Source: Diospyros lotus (Eukaryota; Streptophyta; Magnoliopsida; Ericales; Ebenaceae). Taken from it: 64,000 bases of DNA. The first letter of the stretch is position 1; each line of letters opens with the position of its first letter. The stretch covers positions 33,077,307 through 33,141,306 of the forward strand of contig NC_068343.1 in assembly GCF_014633365.1 (NCBI RefSeq), written 5' to 3'. The translations under genes were made by a program, and so were the position numbers. Shown here in pieces: positions 12,252-22,916 of this stretch. A model generated the notes under the pieces. It had not been told where the DNA came from. It searched no databases and was given only the letters and a program-made list of their open reading frames with translations.

Positions 12252-12698
12252 TCAAGCATTTTTAACTGGTACACCCTCAGTGGTCTGGAGTTTGTAGGCG
12301 CCAGGGTTGAAAGCTTCCACCACTTTGAAAGTACCTTCCTAGTTCGGTGTTAACTTATTCGCTTCTCGAGCCCCTCGGACATCCGCTCGTCGTAATACCC
12401 AATCTCCTGGAAGAAAACTCCGAGCTTTTACCTTTCGATTATAGTATCTTTCAATATGTCGCTTGCAGGCAACCTACCGAATCTTTACCTGATCACGAAG
12501 TTCATCAAGGAGGTCTAAGTTATCCCTTAGATTCTACTCATTGGATTTCGGGCTAAAGAGCTCCACCCTTAGAGTAGGCACTCCTATCTCGACTAGGATT
12601 AATCCTTCTGAACCATAGCATAGGTTGAAAGAAGTTTTGTCCGTAGATACCTTCACGGTGGTCTGATAAGACCATAGAATATTCAGCAATTCTTTCAC
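12252..12698 (-). pseudogene. Tat-1 integrase C-terminal region
   Basis: On the minus strand this continues the integrase frame below 12699 with several stops. The terminal part reads PGDWVLRRADVRGAREANK, then GTFKVVEAFNPGAYKLQT, and stops at the TGA at 12252-12254. That is the usual C-terminal half of Tat integrases, where a small beta-rich domain precedes the end of pol. Because of the internal stops it is inactive. The pol end is set by this stop, and tandem repeats and the antisense ORF lie beyond it. Confidence 0.75.
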
Positions 12699-13925
12699 CT
12701 AGCTGCCATCTGCCTTACCAACTCGTGCTTTTAGACCATGTAGCAAAGTTCTATTAGCGAGCTCAATTTGGCCGTTGGCTTGCGGATGGGCCACCGAAGT
12801 GAAATGCTGTCTTATTCCTAACTCTTGGCACCACTCTTGAACAAATCGGTCAGTGAACTGAGTGTCGTTATCAGAGATTAGCACCTGAGGAATTTCGAAG
12901 CAACACACCACATTCTTCCATAAGAATTGTTTTACGCGTTGAGCAGTAATGGAGGCTACCAGTTCGACTTCAACCCACTTTGTGAAATAGTCTATGACAA
13001 CAATGATGTATTTAACTTGACCAGCTGCCGGGGGTAAAGGACCCAAGATGTCAATGACCCATTGAGTAAAGGGGAAAGGCATAGCCAAATGAGCTAGAGT
13101 GACAGCCAGTACATGAACCAAGTTGGAGGTTCGCTGGCATATGTCGCAAGTCCTGACTAGCTGCTCTGAGTCCTTCACCATCGTCGACCAATAATACCCC
13201 TGCCGAAGAGCTTTCTGGCTGAGGGTTCTGGCCTCAATGTGGCTTCCGCATATGCCTTCATGAATCTCCCTTAAGATATAGTCTGCTTCACGAGGTCTGA
13301 TACATTTGAGCAACGGTTGTGAGAATGATCTTCTGTAAAGGTCCCCATTGATTAGTACGAAGCTTCGGGCTTTCCTTCTGACTTCTCGAGCTTTTGAACC
13401 ATCCTCAGGAAGTTTTTCCTCCTTCAAATATAACAACAAATGATCCACCCAACTAGGCTCATCCTCCACATATAACTGATCGGCGACCTCTTCAATACTC
13501 TTATGCGGCAAAGATTCAATCCGAATTTCTTGGGAGCTTGTAGGAAAAGAAGAAGAAGTAATCCAGGATAATAAATCTCCTTCCGTGTTCATGATCTGAG
13601 AGACATACTCCACCTTTACCGATTGAAAACACGTGATCATTTCTCTGACTATGGCCAAGTATTTTTCCATATGATCTTCCCGAGCCTCATACTCCTCGTT
13701 TACTTGCTGTACTACCAAGTTGGAGTCCAAACTTACTTCAATCCATTGTGCTCCCAACTGTTTAGCTAACCTCAATCCCGCTAACAAGGCCTTGTATTCA
13801 ACCTCGTTGTTAGATACTTGGAATTTGAAATGTAAGGCATAGGGCCTTGTCTGCCCCTCAGGACTTCTGATCATCAGCCCTGCTCCGCCACCGCCAGAGG
13901 TCGAGCTTCCGTCTACGGCCAACAT
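12699..13925 (-). CDS. Tat-1 second RNase H and integrase
   Basis: This is an uninterrupted 408-codon segment of pol, not an independent gene. Residues about 1-120 form the additional RNase H-like domain typical of the Tat lineage: VDGSSTSGGGGAG with the first Asp, NNEVEYKALLAGL with the Glu, and SLDSNLVVQQV with the next Asp. Integrase follows. Its zinc-binding part has HEGICGSH and CDICQ (an HH-CC pattern). The catalytic core shows D in WVIDILGP, D in ISDNDTQF and E in GQIELANR (a D,D-35-E pattern). Integrase inserts element cDNA into host DNA. The frame stays open although neighbouring parts are broken, probably by chance after decay. The start ATG is not a true initiation site, as the frame continues upstream through a stop at the preceding linker. 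Confidence 0.92.
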   Translation of the reverse strand: MLAVDGSSTSGGGGAGLMIRSPEGQTRPYALHFKFQVSNNEVEYKALLAGLRLAKQLGAQWIEVSLDSNLVVQQVNEEYEAREDHMEKYLAIVREMITCFQSVKVEYVSQIMNTEGDLLSWITSSSFPTSSQEIRIESLPHKSIEEVADQLYVEDEPSWVDHLLLYLKEEKLPEDGSKAREVRRKARSFVLINGDLYRRSFSQPLLKCIRPREADYILREIHEGICGSHIEARTLSQKALRQGYYWSTMVKDSEQLVRTCDICQRTSNLVHVLAVTLAHLAMPFPFTQWVIDILGPLPPAAGQVKYIIVVIDYFTKWVEVELVASITAQRVKQFLWKNVVCCFEIPQVLISDNDTQFTDRFVQEWCQELGIRQHFTSVAHPQANGQIELANRTLLHGLKARVGKADGS

Positions 13926-14240
13926 CCATGGCCTCTAATCCTTTTCTGATGCTTCTGGGATCTTATCCCTTCAACAATGAAATCTACCAATGCCTAGGCC
14001 TTGATGGTTGGCCGAGGTTTATACTCAATATCAAAAGCTGTAAGCTCCATTGCCCATTTCAACATCCTTCCCGAAAATAGGCCAAAGTTTTCTTGTTAAT
14101 ACCACCAAGGCAAAGGCTAGCTTCTCCATGGGAAAGTACCGAACCTCAGCTCTTGTCAACTGCTTACTGGCATAGTAAACGGGCCTCTGCCTCTTATCTT
14201 CTTCTCGGACTAGCACTGAATTCATGGCTTCCTTGGTGTA
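13926..14240 (-). pseudogene. Tat-1 first RNase H, C-terminal part
   Basis: The minus strand reads NSVLVREEDKRQRPVYYASK and KLAFALVVLTRKLWP, the standard retroelement RNase H that follows RT. A linker then reads FDIEYKPRPTIKA, a stop, and ALVDFIVEG. The TAG sits where related elements have a sense codon, and the Gly-rich segment before the linker is frameshifted. The upstream half of the domain lies at 17297 and beyond, on the other side of an inserted solo LTR. Confidence 0.8.
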
Positions 14241-17200
14241 AAGATCTGAAAAAAGATAAAAAACTAAATTAATTAATTAAATTAAATTTTATATATATAA
14301 TAATTAAAAAAAAGAAAAAAATATTTAAAGAAAAGGGGGAGGCGCTCAGGCAGCCCCCCTCAAATATCTCCCTCTCTGTCTCATTTTCTCTCATTCCCTC
14401 TCGGATTTTCGTTGATTCCAAGCGATCGAGTTGTTCAATCTTCGATCCGATCTTATTTTCACCGTTAAAGCGCCTTCAATCTACAAGGAGGTAAGCATGT
14501 TTGCTTGATCTTTTCGATTTTTTCTTGTTGTTTTCGTGAAATGTATGTTGACGCGCGATGTAGGCTTTTGGCCGGATGTTTGTGGTCAGATCTACGAAGA
14601 TTTGACCGTTGGATTTCTTTGATTTTTGGATATGCTGGTTGGTTTGCTTGAGGGAGTTGGGTGGCGGTCTTGGATCGCCAGCCAGGGTGGTCGGCGACGT
14701 TGGCAGTGTGTTTGTCCCTTTTTGGCCTAGAGTTTGACTCTAGATCTACGAAGATCTAGCCGTCCAATCTTTCTCATTTTTGGGTATGATACTTTCCTTG
14801 GTGCTGCACACCTTAGGGTAGCCTCCAATCGTTGAAAAAATGGTCGACGGCCGGCGAACGGCAATGGCCAGATTTTGCCCCTATTTTGGTCGAAAATTAA
14901 TTTTTAGATCTATTAAGATCTGGTTATCCGATGGGCTTCGTATTGGTATGATGATCGGCCATTTTTGGCAGGCCGGCGATTGTCGCTAGCCGCGGCAGTT
15001 TGCTGGGAAGAAAAGAAAGAAAAGGAAAAGAAAGAAATAAAAGAAAAGGAAAAGAAAGAAAAAGAATAAAAGGAAAGGAAATAAAAAAATAAATAAAATA
15101 TAAAGAAAAATGAAATGAGGGTTTTGGGGGTTGGGCATGTCGGGTTAGGTTTTGGCCTAGGATGGCGAGGCCCGATTGGGTTATAAGATAGCCCAATGTG
15201 TTGGGCATGACTGACCCAGTTGTGGCAGCCCTTGGGCTGGCCCACTCGGCTTGTTCTCCCTTGTCGCTTGTCCGTAGACCTAGGATGACTTGGTTAGGCT
15301 GGTCCTACTTAGGATATCGACGTCAGTCTAATTTGTGTTCTCTTTAGGTCTCCTGAAATTGACGATATGATTGGCGAGTCATTTTGTTGATCGGAGTCCT
15401 AAGGACAAAGCCCTATTAGTTGACTCGAGGCCAAGCAAGACTAACCCTGAGTGCGTTCTAGGCTAGCCTATATTGATGACGTGGATTTATTTCGAATCCT
15501 GATTTCTGATGGATTCCTTTTATTCTGAGGCTAGAATAATGTAATTTATTCCTTTTAAATCATTTATTAAATTATTAATTAATTAATTATTAAGTTTTTT
15601 TAAAAAAATTATCAATTTAGTTATAAATATAAATATATATGTATTTTTTATAAAGGAAGAATTTAAATAAAAATATATTATTATCTATATTAAAAGAAAA
15701 CTAGTTTATGGGTAAATATAGAAATATATATATATATTATATTATTGTAGCCTATAAGTGGGTGTGTAGTTCCACTATACACTTATACGTAGCATGCAAA
15801 GCGAGGCATGATGACATATTCGATGGCTAAGCTCGACGAATTCCATGACGCTAAGTTCGAATATTGCACGAACCAAGGTACCAAATAATCGATTTAGGGT
15901 GTTAGGCAATTGTTAGGATTTTCGGTAATTTCATTACGTCGTTACTCTTGTTACCTAAATGTGACCACCCCATTCTATTTATTGTAGGCTCGGATTCTCG
16001 GGATTTTGTTCGACTTTCTCCCCATACTCGCATTTGAGTCATCGTTTCCCAGGCGAGTAGACAGGATATGTTATGTTTACCTTATATTATGCACGTATAT
16101 ACTGTTTCATGCATAAAGATTATAAACTTGTACTGATTTTTATATGCATAACTTGTGCATGATTTTTATATGCGGATCATAAAAAAATACTTTTAAATAT
16201 TTCTAACTTGCATGAAATATTTTCATCCTATTAGGAGAGACATAAGCTGAAAGATACCCTAATTGATTTCTTGTCTTGAGAATGTGAAATATTGCATGAT
16301 ATGGTGTATTTTAGACACCACATGAAATGATAAATGATTATGACTTGTGCATAAATTAGGGTATCATTTGCATTATTATTAGAGGACTATCTAGTAGATT
16401 CCCTGGTGATTCACAGTAGGAAAAGATCATGGTACTGTGAGACTTGGCATGCCAAGGCCATGAGAGACACGGATAGTATGTTTCAGCACTGCTATCACGT
16501 GGGCCATTATGATGATATTGTGTGATGATGATGTATGTGCCGATATATATACTTGTGTGCATGTGTATATAGGCGTTAGGCCAGTTTTTACTAGTGTGTC
16601 ATCAGAATTAGTGCATGCATCTCATATAAAAGTATAGGAGACTTAGGTGGTTAGGTAACAACTTATGGGAGTTGTCTTTGGGCACCTATTTTTCTTACAC
16701 TATGTTTTCCTTTGAAACCTCAAATTATTTAAACTTGTGGTTCATATTTTCGCTATTTATACCATTATTATTTTATTGTACTCATGATGATCATCCTAAC
16801 ATTTTATTGTATACTTTCCTAGCGGGTATGACATACCTTATACTCGCGAGTCCACAAGACTCACCCTTTTTTTTATTAAAAATATTTTCAGGGAATTCTC
16901 CTTTTTGATTATTGATCCAGCAGATCTTCTGGTATGATATCAGACCCTCTTTCGATTCCTGATGTGATATAGGATGCTCTGTGGAGACATACACGTACTG
17001 TAGAGTCTGATATTTTGTCTCTTATTTTTGTGGCACATATTTGTGCCAAGGGCCCAAGATACGGGATTGGATATGTATTTATGACAGTAGTGTGATTTTT
17101 GTACAGCTGCTGTATATGGAATATTGAAATGTTATTTAGAAGGTGAAATGGTATTTTACTCCATGTTTTATATCTTGTCAGTAGTATTATTGTTTTATTC

Positions 17201-17296
17201 AAATCGAGCTAGAGAAAAGGCTTATTAGTTCATTGTGGGGCCGCTGGGCCTAGGGATTAGTGCCGATCATGACTTATCAGATTTCGGGTCGTGACA
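14241..17296 (+). repeat. Gypsy-type solo LTR inserted in Tat-1 pol
   Basis: Pol reads smoothly if this stretch is removed: the frame ending LYLYLVIAT on the right joins KEAMNSVLV on the left. The inserted block ends GGGTCGTGACA, a common 3' LTR end of plant gypsy elements, and begins near TGTAAAGATCTGAAAA. It has a TATA-like run (14289-14299), a pyrimidine-rich leader, a GTAAGC donor-like site at 14491 and a purine-rich patch (about 15005-15110). No internal element sequence is seen, so it is a solo LTR. Edges are good to about 10 bp, and a clean target-site duplication is not evident. Confidence 0.7.
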
Positions 17297-17599
17297 CGTG
17301 GCTATCACCAAATAGAGATACAGCAGTTCTCCTTGTTGTGGCTTACTGAGGACTGGAGGTGAGGCTAGATATTCCTTCAGCTTATTAAAAACTTCCTGAC
17401 ATTCACCATCCCAAACGAAATTCTTCGCCTTCGATAGGACCTTATAGAAAGGAAGGTCTTTCTTGGCCAACCGAGAGAGGAATCTCCCTAAAACCGTCAT
17501 TCTTCCCGTCAGGCTTTTCACCTCCTTGATGTTCCTCGAGGCTAGCATGTCCATTATGGATTTAACCCATAAACTTTCCCCCAGAAACTCCAAAAGCAC
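17297..17599 (-). pseudogene. Tat-1 RT-RNase H connection
   Basis: The minus strand encodes the stretch between RT and RNase H: KSLTGRMTVLGRFLSRLAKKDLP..FYKVL, then FVWDGECQEVFNKLKEYL and PPVLSKPQQGELLYLYL. This is the thumb/connection region of gypsy RTs. It is cut at 17296 by the inserted solo LTR, and its frame overlaps that of the RT segment by a frameshift near 17570. Confidence 0.85.
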
Positions 17600-18290
17600 A
17601 TTTGACAGGATTAAGTTTTACACGAAACTTACAAAAGGTTTGGAAACACTCCTCTAAATCTATGGGATGATGCTCGGTAACGAGGCTCTTCACCAGCATG
17701 TCATCTACATAAGCTTCCATATTCCGACCGAGCTGATGCTGAAATAGCTTATTCACCAAACGCTGATAAGTGGCCCCCGCATTCTTCAATCCGAACGGCA
17801 TTACTGTGTAATAGTAGGTTACCTTGTTGATAATGAATGTCATCTTCTCCTGATCTTCTGGATGCAATAGGATCTGGTGGTACCCCTGAAAGGAATCCAA
17901 AAACCTCATTAGCAAACAACCAGCTGTCCCATCAATCAGGGCGTCTATCCGAGGAAGAAGGTAGCTATCCTTCGGGCAAACTTTGTTAAGATCAGTGGAA
18001 TCAATACAAATCCTCCACTTGCCCTCTCCTTTAGGTACCAATACCATATTTGCTAACCATTCGGGATAATCAACCTCTCGAATATATTGTGCCTCCAATA
18101 ACTTCATGACTTCTATTTCAATTGCTCTAGCTTTTTCTGGGGTGACACTTTGCTTCTTCTACTTAACAAGTCGAAAACCCGAACGTATTCCCAACCTGTG
18201 TGTCATGACCTGTGGATCAACCCCTGGCATGTCTTTAGCGGTCCATGCGAAGACATCTGCATATTGTCGAATAAGAGTTAGGACCTAACT
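17562..18290 (-). pseudogene. Tat-1 reverse transcriptase
   Basis: The longest open part is 17562-18107 (181 codons). It shows PEWLANMVLVPK, WRICIDSTDLNKVCPKDSYLLP, MPFGLKNAGATYQRLVNK and the polymerase signature AYVDDMLVKS, whose YVDD Asp pair binds metal. Above 18107 the same domain continues with FAWTAKDMPGVDPQ and HRLG, then a stop before KKQSVTPEKARAIE. Reverse transcriptase copies element RNA into cDNA in the particle. The stop and frameshifts make it inactive here. Confidence 0.92.
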
Positions 18291-18650
18291 CCTTATCGGG
18301 TCTTTTAACTCAGCACTTATCTTTATGTAACAATCTGAACAATCCTCCCTTAAGGGTACTTCCTCCAATTTATCCACCAGTTCCGCTGTCTTCGAATCTT
18401 CTGACCCTTACAACAGAAAACTGACCTCTTGTGGGGGACTCTCCTCCTTCTCCCCTCGGGAGTCCCTTCCTTGACTAAAAGCCCCTTGTGGCGATTTTTC
18501 ATTTGTATGCTTTCGCAGGACCCCCGCACTCCTTGCCAGGCCTATAGAGGCCACTCAATATTCGCGGGCTGAGTGCAAATCCCCTTGTACTTCGCCAATC
18601 CCACTAGCAGTAGGGAACTTTATCATCATGTGATATGTACTAGGGATAGC
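18291..18650 (-). other. Tat-1 protease-RT linker, no clear domain
   Basis: This lies between the protease and the start of RT on the minus strand. It is pol-derived, with stops in all minus frames, and I see no specific motif. Confidence 0.5.
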
Positions 18651-18911
18651 TCAAAGGCCATTAAGGCCCAATCTTCCTAGAATCAAGTTGTAAGCCGCAG
18701 AAACATTCGCTACTAGGATATCCAGCATGACTTGGGAGGTTCGGGAACCCTTTCCCAAGATTAGCAGAAGTTGAATGACCCCATCTGAATATACTGTTTC
18801 CCCATCGAATCCCACCAATGGGACACGAGCCGATCTTAACTGATCCATCCTATACCCCATGCCCAGGAAGGCTTGCAGATATAAAATTTCTGAAGAACTA
18901 CCCGAATCCAC
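18651..18911 (-). pseudogene. Tat-1 aspartic protease
   Basis: The minus-strand 86-codon segment begins MDSGSSSEILYLQAF, with the catalytic DSG triad of retroviral-type aspartic proteases. It continues PLVGFDGETVYSDGVIQL and ends AAYNLILGRLGLN, the typical ILGR flap-end motif. This enzyme releases gag and pol products from the polyprotein. It sits between gag and RT as expected. It is only a fragment of the polyprotein, and the flanking frame is broken on both sides. Confidence 0.88.
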
Positions 18912-19081
18912 AAGGATCCGCCGAAGCTCCCACCTTCCAAGCTTGGCCGTTATTACCAGTGGATCATTTCGATTCGAGTACTCGGAGAGGTCGTTATCTT
19001 AAAAAGAGATTGCTTCCCCCCTCCTTGACCTCTTCAGCCCTATGGCTTGGTTACTCGCTGCAACCTCTTCACTCTTGGCCC

Positions 19082-20051
19082 TCATGACCTCCCCCGCGGC
19101 CAATGTATGAAATACTCGAAGCAGAGAAGGATCTTCTGCCAACTGTGGTGGCCTCTCCCTTCGGGGCGAATGCCGAACCCAATCTCGCTCTTTCGCTCAG
19201 TCCCTCCTGGTTGGGGGACTTCTCGACCGCGAACGCCGCTCCCTCCCCCTTCGAGGATCCGCTTCTCTGGCCACATAATTTCTAAGGAAGCCTCTATTAA
19301 TCAACTCCTGGATCTCTTTTTTCAACTGATGACATTCCTTCGTTTCGTGACCATGATCTCGATGGAAACGGCAATACTTATTCCAGTTTCTTTTGTCAGA
19401 CGGTGCTCTCATAGATTGGCGCTTCTTTAGATAGTCCTTGTCCTCGATGGTGGCAAGGATTTTCGTTCTTGGGGCATTCAAAGGGGTAAAATCGGTAGTC
19501 TCCCATCCAGGACAATGCTTCTCTTTTCGATCTTCCCTTCGACCCTCATTCTTATACTCTGCATGATGTTTCTTTTTTCCTTTTTCTGAGTGTGCTCTAC
19601 TCTCTTCGCCTACATAACCTCCTCGACATTAATGTACTTCGTGACCCGGCCTAAGATATCTGTAAATGTAATCGGGGGCATTTTAGCTAGTGATTGAGCA
19701 AAAGGACCAGGCCGTAGGGCATTTTGGAATGCCACCATGGCAACACTATGATCGAAATTCTCAATGCTCAAGGCTTCCATATTGAAACGCGAGACAAAGT
19801 CCTTCAAAAATTCTCCTTGGTTCTACTTCAGGCTAACGAAGCCATGGTGGACCTTTGATGCCTCTAAAGAGGCACGAAGTGAGCCAAGAAACTACCCTGA
19901 AGCTGCGCAAAATTGGATATTGAGTGGTGGGCTAGGTTTGAATACTAGGTGCGCGCATACCCCTCAAGTGTTGCCAAGAAAACTCTACATCACATTGCAT
20001 CAAATGCATCTTGCACAATCATATGGGAGGTAAAAAGATCTAGATGATCCA
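19082..20051 (-). pseudogene. Tat-1 gag, C-terminal part
   Basis: On the minus strand, from 20046 down, DHLDLFTSHMIVQ and related words give the gag core. Then 19610-19807 reads MKDFVSRFNMEALSIENFD and LRPGPFAQSLAKMPP. The CCHC-like zinc knuckle region at 19197-19481 reads KYCRFHRDHGHETKECHQL, followed by an Arg/Ser-rich tail (RRGRERRSRSRSPPTRRD). Gag forms the particle and binds RNA. Frameshifts separate the pieces. The N-terminal part lies beyond the solo LTR at 20052-21559. Confidence 0.85.
20047..20051. other. Target-site duplication of the Copia-like solo LTR
   Basis: ATCCA lies directly left of the LTR start TGTTAGATA and again at 21560-21564, right of the LTR end. Confidence 0.9.
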
Positions 20052-21559
20052 TGTTAGATATAAGCCCTTAAGACCAGTTCTAGTGACGCAATAGGGCTTG
20101 ATCTTATAATTCTTTAAACCTTATTTAATGGCAAGTTTTATGTTTAATCTAAATTGCAATATGATTTGAATTGAACATATAAATATCCTTTAGTATAATA
20201 AGGAGTGGATACCATTCTTAATTTTTAAGAATAATTGAGACAAATAATCCACAATACGTTATACTATAAATATGTTCCTGGCCATAGAGTTTCTAACTTG
20301 GATATTTAGTAACTCGCAAAGGCCGGCACATCGTCTTCCTCCTTGTTCGGTATAAGATATCGAAACGACAAGATTGGTGGGTCTCGTACCACTCTGTATA
20401 AGATACAGAAGGAAGACGAGTGGGTGCTCATTATGGGAACGAGTTCACTGAACGGGACTATTAATATTGAATCACATAGGTTTTATCTCATGGGTCAATG
20501 ATTCAATATTAACTACGAATTTGCATTAGTTCTTAAACCTGAAATGACATGGATATCTATGTGTTGGTGGATTAGGATATCAACGATATTATATGGTTGT
20601 CCTAATCAGGGATAGTCGTACGTATCTATGTGCCTAGGTCAGTGACACACGAGGTATGTGTACATCAGATATGGAATCTATCACCTCGAGATATACGAGA
20701 AGGATATCCTATGCGATCCAGTGACCACTTGACAATAAATCCTTGGCCAAGGTAATATGACGACGAAATTTGGATTCCGTAGAGGTTGTGTCATATTAGT
20801 CAAGTGTGATTATTGGATTTGGTAATACGATGAGATCGAGAAATTTGACCTACTGACCATGATCTCATATCTCGTCAGGATACAGTATGATAGATGGACT
20901 GTATTGCAGGGCACCGTAGTGTAAGGTTCACATTCCCGCTTCACATTAAATTGGGTAGTCATGACATATTGCTAGATGTCACTCATGATTTATGAGAATT
21001 AATAATTGATTAATTCTCGTTGTCAATTTAATTGTGAACCCAGAAAGTCCCACCCAATAGAAATCGTTTTAAAAGAAAAATGGGGCAAATTTAGTAATTA
21101 TGGAATTACTAAATTATAAGTGCAATTATTTAAGAAATAAGAATAATTAAATAAGTAATATGATTATTTATTTAATTCTTAATTTGGATTGGGCTTTTTG
21201 CTAGCACCTAAAGCCTGGCCCAATAGCACTTAGGGTTTTAGGGTTTCTTATCTATAAATATAACATTAAATCCAGAATTCAAATCAATCAATTAGTTGAA
21301 TCAAAATGGAAATTTTAGAGAAAATTTTCAAGTCCCTTTCTCTCTCAAGTCTATTGAAGTCTTAACGGTTTTGGGTGGACAGACTCGACATCTCACAAGT
21401 GGGAGATATCAGGCCGGTTATTGGCTACGAAATCAAATTTCGTTTCGAGGTAACTTTTCGTTTTATGTCTTCGATTTAACCGTAAGATTTGAAAAACGTG
21501 ATACTAATAAAATCAGATTTTATTTTCCGTTGCGTATGATCAGATCATGGTTTCTAACA
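20052..21559 (+). repeat. Copia-like solo LTR inside Tat-1 gag
   Basis: It starts TGTTAGATATAAGCCC and ends TCATGGTTTCTAACA, giving the inverted TGTTA/TAACA ends common in plant Copia LTRs. It is flanked by the 5-bp duplication ATCCA. Removing it and one ATCCA restores the gag reading across the site. The word CTATAAATATAAC (about 21251-21263) may be the TATA box, followed by a leader. The strand is inferred from it. The Copia assignment is from the ends and structure only. Confidence 0.82.
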
Positions 21560-21564
21560 ATCCA

Positions 21565-22081
21565 TTGGATCGGTTGTCCCCGCATAGGGCTTAATAGCCG
21601 GAATGCGAAGGCACTCAGCCTGCACCGCAGCTATAATCTCTAAGCTAAGGGGTTGATTTACCATCGCCCCCCGAGACTCTCTTTGCTTTGGTTTCAAGAC
21701 AACAATCTCCTACTCCAGTCAATGCAACCTCTTTTCCTGCTGCTGCTGAGCATACGACATGCCAGAAGACTCTCCGGCCTCCTCGCGTCCATCCTCCCGA
21801 GGATCTGCATCGCAGGGGCAAGATCCTTCCTCCAGAGGGGGCTCATTCCCTCCTTTTCCTTGAGAATGATGGGTTTGCTGGCGCTGGCAATCCAAAAAAC
21901 TAGTGAACAGCTATATCAGGCGCTAAACCTAATTCTCTAAAAGCATGATCCAATCTGATAGATGAGGGGGGTTATTTGGGCTACGGTCCCTCCTCTGCGG
22001 GCTCCTCGGGGGATTATTCTGGCTTGGATCCGGGGCGGGGTTACCACCAGCAACCCGAGATGGATTCCTTCTAGTTACCAT
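21565..22081 (-). pseudogene. Tat-1 gag, N-terminal part
   Basis: The frame starts at an ATG at 22081 (minus) and reads MVTRRNPSRVAGGNPAP, a basic Pro/Asn-rich start common in Tat gag proteins. It ends early at a stop after SDWIMLLEN. Near 21570 the frame reads YAGTTDP, which joins DHLDLFTSHM on the far side of the solo LTR. The start was chosen because it lies about 90 bp after the primer-binding site. Confidence 0.7.
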
Positions 22082-22152
22082 CAAGATGGAAAGAAAACTT
22101 GAACGTAGTGGTAACTTGCTCTGGAGAGACAGAAAGGAAAAAAAAACGTCGG

Positions 22153-22171
22153 CCCCACGGTGGGTGCTAAT
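22153..22171 (-). other. Tat-1 primer-binding site, degenerate
   Basis: Directly after the 5' LTR end, the minus strand reads TTAGCACCCACCGTGGGGCC. Related Tat elements have a TGGCGCCCACCGTGGGGCC-like sequence here. Two or three changes from that form suggest decay. Confidence 0.65.
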
Positions 22172-22714
22172 TGATGATGCGGTGGCCGATCACCTTATTC
22201 TGCCTCAGACATAGTACCTACAATGGAGGCGGAGACTTGCTCCCCCGGTTTTAGTCCAATGCTTGAGTCAGATTACCAGATCAAAAACAAGTTTAAGATA
22301 TGCAATTCAAAACTTTTAAAGAAAGAAAGAGTTCGATCATCTACCTTCTTCTGGCCTTCCCCTTCTTATCCTCTTGCTAAGGTGAGGATTATTTTCAAAT
22401 CACTGGGATCTTTATCCCATTCTTCTCGGAATCTTACTGATATGAATTCCATAATCGCAATCGCCTCTGAGGAGTTCGGGGTCGTTCCTATCTCCATAAT
22501 CCTCGGCAGGATGATCGATCCCGAGGAACCCAAAGAATCTTCGTCAAGTAACAGGCCAGCTAGTGTGGTGATACGCATTTTCCACGTGTCCCCTCTAGAC
22601 CCGAGCAAAATGACGTCAGTGGAGTATCTCTTTGGCGAACATGCCATTGCTGTCGATGGCTATATTTCTGGGGCATTGGAGTAATTATGAACTTGAGAGT
22701 TTTTTCCCTTATCA
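22172..22714 (-). repeat. Tat-1 5' LTR
   Basis: It matches 8535-9012 and keeps the roughly 65 bp lost from the other copy. On the minus strand it starts TGATAAGGG and ends CCGCATCATCA, followed by the primer-binding site. The target-site copy CCTCT follows at 22715. Confidence 0.93.
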
Positions 22715-22916
22715 CCTCTTTTCGTTGTTTTTATGCACTTATCGAGCCTTATGACTCGCTTTGAAAAATGTGTTTTGACGAAACATAAGAAAGTGTATTT
22801 CTTTGAAAAATGTTATCGTTTAGTGTAGAAGGCATGAACCCAATGGTTGTCTAGATGTTGGGTAGTGATTCTTCTTTTGGCTCTGAGTTATTCATGCCTT
22901 CATATATCGATCTATG
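22715..22916 (+). repeat. Family X LTR, segment 2 of 3
   Basis: It continues the X LTR after Tat-1. It aligns in reverse with 59.95-60.13 kb, including GAGCCTTATGACTC (22744-22757) and the word GGTAGTGATT. The last eight bases, GATCTATG (22909-22916), are the left target-site copy of the hAT-like MITE. Confidence 0.8.

Larger units (their letters stand above)
8535..22714 (-). mobile_element. Tat-1: complete but degenerate Tat-lineage Ty3/gypsy retrotransposon
   Basis: The two LTRs are 8535-9012 and 22172-22714, both TG...CA. The 5-bp target-site duplication is CCTCT at 8530-8534 and 22715-22719. The interior, read on the minus strand, runs primer-binding site, gag, protease, RT, RNase H, second RNase H, integrase, a tandem-repeat spacer, then an extra ORF on the opposite strand, a polypurine tract and the 3' LTR. 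The second RNase H and the antisense ORF are hallmarks of the Tat lineage. Coding regions contain stops and frameshifts, and two solo LTRs interrupt pol and gag. LTR differences look like about one in ten aligned bases by eye, plus one indel near 65 bp, so the insertion is old. Confidence 0.93.
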
